DNA from: Euryarchaeota archaeon UBA169
GTDB taxonomy: Archaea; Thermoplasmatota; Poseidoniia; MGIII; CG-Epi1
DNA: 6,102 nucleotides
Direction of reading: 5' to 3'
Assembly: GCA_002497685.1 (NCBI GenBank)
Contig: DAEH01000043.1
Coordinates: 1-6,102 of the forward strand
The position numbers were made by a program, and so were the translations under genes. Below the pieces are notes generated by a model. It had not been told where the DNA came from. It made no database searches and saw only the letters and a list, made by a program, of their open reading frames with translations. Positions 4,740-6,102 of this stretch are shown here, piece after piece (the stretch's first letter is position 1; each line of letters starts with the position of its first letter).

Positions 4740-6101
4740 TTAGATAATATCCTTAGGTCTATATTCGCCCCAGACCCTACGAAGTGAATTACAAATTTCA
4801 CCAAGACTAACTTTAGCGTTTACAGCTTCAATTATGTAGGGAAGTAAATTCTCATCAGTAGTAGCGTATTGAGCTATCTTGTCAATATATTCATCTACAT
4901 TTCCTCTTTTTTCTTTTAAGATTAATAGTTTCCCAATTTTTTCTTTAATTAATTCTTCATTAATCTTAGTAACTTCACTCTTAGCATTTTCCTCATCGAT
5001 GTATTTGTTTACGCCTACTATGATTCTTTCGTTTTCTTCAATTTCTCTTTGATATTTGTATGCTGAATCCATTATTTGTGATTGTACCCATCCTTCTTCA
5101 ATGCATTGTAGCATTCCACCATTTGTATCAATTCTTTCTATAATGTCCATAGTCTTTGAGACTAATTCTTCAGTCATACTTTCAATAGTATAAGAACCAG
5201 CCAATGGATCAATAGTAAATGGAATTCCAGATTCTTCAGCAATTATTTGCTGCGTTCTAAGAGCAACTATTGCAGCTTTTTCAGAAGGCAAACCTAAGGC
5301 CTCATCCATTGAATTGGTATGAAGACTTTGAGTACCTCCTAATACTGCAGATAAAGCCTGAATTGCAGTTCTAACTACATTATTATGTGGTTGTTGCGCA
5401 GTTAGTGTAGAGCCTCCAGTTTGAGTATGGAATCTTAGCATCATTGATTTTTCATTTTTAGCCTTAAATTCAGTTTTCATTATCTTAGCCCAAATCTGTC
5501 TTGCAGCTCTATATTTTGCTATTTCATGAAGAAAATCATTGTGTCCGTTAAAGAAGAAAGCCATTCTTGGTGCAAAGTCATCGACATCCAAACCTTTTTC
5601 GACGGCAGCTCTCGCATATGTTACTCCATTTGCAATGGTAAATGCTAATTCTTGTTCAGTACTACAGCCAGCCTCTCTTATGTGATAACCAGAAACAGAT
5701 ATGGTATTCCATTTAGGTATGTTCTTACTGCAATACTCGAACACATCTGTAGTCAATCTCATAGATTGCTCAGGTGGAAAAATGTACGTTCCTCTAGCAA
5801 TATATTCTTTCAAAATATCATTCTGTATAGTTCCTCTAAGTTGAGATTCTTTCACTCCTTGAGATTGTCCTGTAGCAACGTACATTGCTAACAACATTGA
5901 TGCTGGAGCATTGATTGTCATACTAGTTGAGACAGTATCAAGTGGAACTCCATCAAATAATTTTTTCATATCTTCGATAGTATCAATTGCAACTCCAACT
6001 TTTCCTACTTCACCTTGTGACATAGGATCATCGCTATCATATCCAATTTGTGTAGGCAGGTCAAATGCTACAGATAAACCAGTTTGACCTTCATCTAGTA
6101 A
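4740..6101 (-). CDS. mcmA: Methylmalonyl-CoA mutase large (alpha) subunit, split type (partial; N-terminus outside window)
   Basis: This is a coenzyme B12-dependent radical enzyme that interconverts (R)-methylmalonyl-CoA and succinyl-CoA. The 453 visible residues are the C-terminal part of the catalytic TIM barrel subunit, which is usually about 550-560 residues in archaea, so roughly 100 are missing. The reading frame stays open to the right edge through GQTGLSVAFDLPTQIGYDSD (fragment residues 5-24), a hallmark of the family, so the ATG at 6023 is internal. Other hallmarks are STSMTINAPA (58-67), ISVSGYHIREAG (134-145), RFHTQTGGSTLTAQQPHNN (223-241, His225 being the likely active-site histidine) and QSLHTNSMDEALGLPSEKA (258-276). 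The protein stops just after GEYRPKDII, where fused mutases continue into the B12-binding domain. Cobalamin binding must therefore come from a separate small subunit not seen here. An isobutyryl-CoA mutase or another acyl-CoA mutase is less likely but not excluded. tRNA-His follows after 44 bp. Confidence 0.93.
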   Translation of the reverse strand, partial: LLDEGQTGLSVAFDLPTQIGYDSDDPMSQGEVGKVGVAIDTIEDMKKLFDGVPLDTVSTSMTINAPASMLLAMYVATGQSQGVKESQLRGTIQNDILKEYIARGTYIFPPEQSMRLTTDVFEYCSKNIPKWNTISVSGYHIREAGCSTEQELAFTIANGVTYARAAVEKGLDVDDFAPRMAFFFNGHNDFLHEIAKYRAARQIWAKIMKTEFKAKNEKSMMLRFHTQTGGSTLTAQQPHNNVVRTAIQALSAVLGGTQSLHTNSMDEALGLPSEKAAIVALRTQQIIAEESGIPFTIDPLAGSYTIESMTEELVSKTMDIIERIDTNGGMLQCIEEGWVQSQIMDSAYKYQREIEENERIIVGVNKYIDEENAKSEVTKINEELIKEKIGKLLILKEKRGNVDEYIDKIAQYATTDENLLPYIIEAVNAKVSLGEICNSLRRVWGEYRPKDII

Positions 6102-6102
6102 A

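Noticed and set aside
5652..5891. 79-codon plus-strand frame opposite the mutase
   Set aside because: It is antisense to conserved mutase motifs and has no independent support.
1..6102. Mobile element, CRISPR array or defence cluster
   Set aside because: No direct repeats with regular spacing, transposase, integrase, terminal inverted repeats or defence domains were found; a tRNA is present but no duplicated 3' end marks an integration site.

Overview
The window looks like a gene-dense stretch of an AT-rich archaeal chromosome, most plausibly a marine ammonia-oxidising or related thaumarchaeon. The grounds are TATA-like elements about 24-28 bp upstream of nearly every start, very few Shine-Dalgarno sites, intergenic gaps of only 29-71 bp, an acyl-CoA carboxylase carboxyltransferase near a split-type methylmalonyl-CoA mutase large subunit, and archaeal-looking protein sequences. 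The taxonomic call is inference; no marker gene such as rRNA is present.

Layout from left to right. At 1-408 (minus) is the 5' part of a peroxiredoxin of the BCP/PrxQ type, running off the left edge. At 438-1982 (minus) is a complete acyl-CoA (propionyl/acetyl-CoA) carboxylase carboxyltransferase subunit. A 71-74 bp divergent promoter region at 1983-2056 separates it from hisS at 2057-3313 (plus), a divergent histidyl-tRNA synthetase with a GTG start. hisS converges on, and overlaps by 4 bp, an ATP-dependent DNA ligase-like protein with an N-terminal WGR-like domain (3310-4584, minus). Just upstream of the ligase, on the same strand, is tRNA-His(GTG) at 4618-4695, with genome-encoded G-1, C73 and CCA. 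The right end (4740-6101, minus) is the C-terminal 453 residues of a methylmalonyl-CoA mutase large subunit whose start lies outside the window.

Two functional pairs stand out. The carboxyltransferase and the mutase belong to the same route, propionyl-CoA to methylmalonyl-CoA to succinyl-CoA, which is part of the 3-hydroxypropionate/4-hydroxybutyrate carbon fixation cycle in thaumarchaea and of propionate metabolism elsewhere. HisRS and its cognate tRNA-His lie about 1.3 kb apart. The ligase sits between the members of the second pair and is a probable accessory DNA repair enzyme. I did not find a clearly new multi-gene system. The most unusual items are the WGR-ligase fusion, the HisRS lacking the usual motif 3 arginine, and the near-uniform leaderless promoter geometry.
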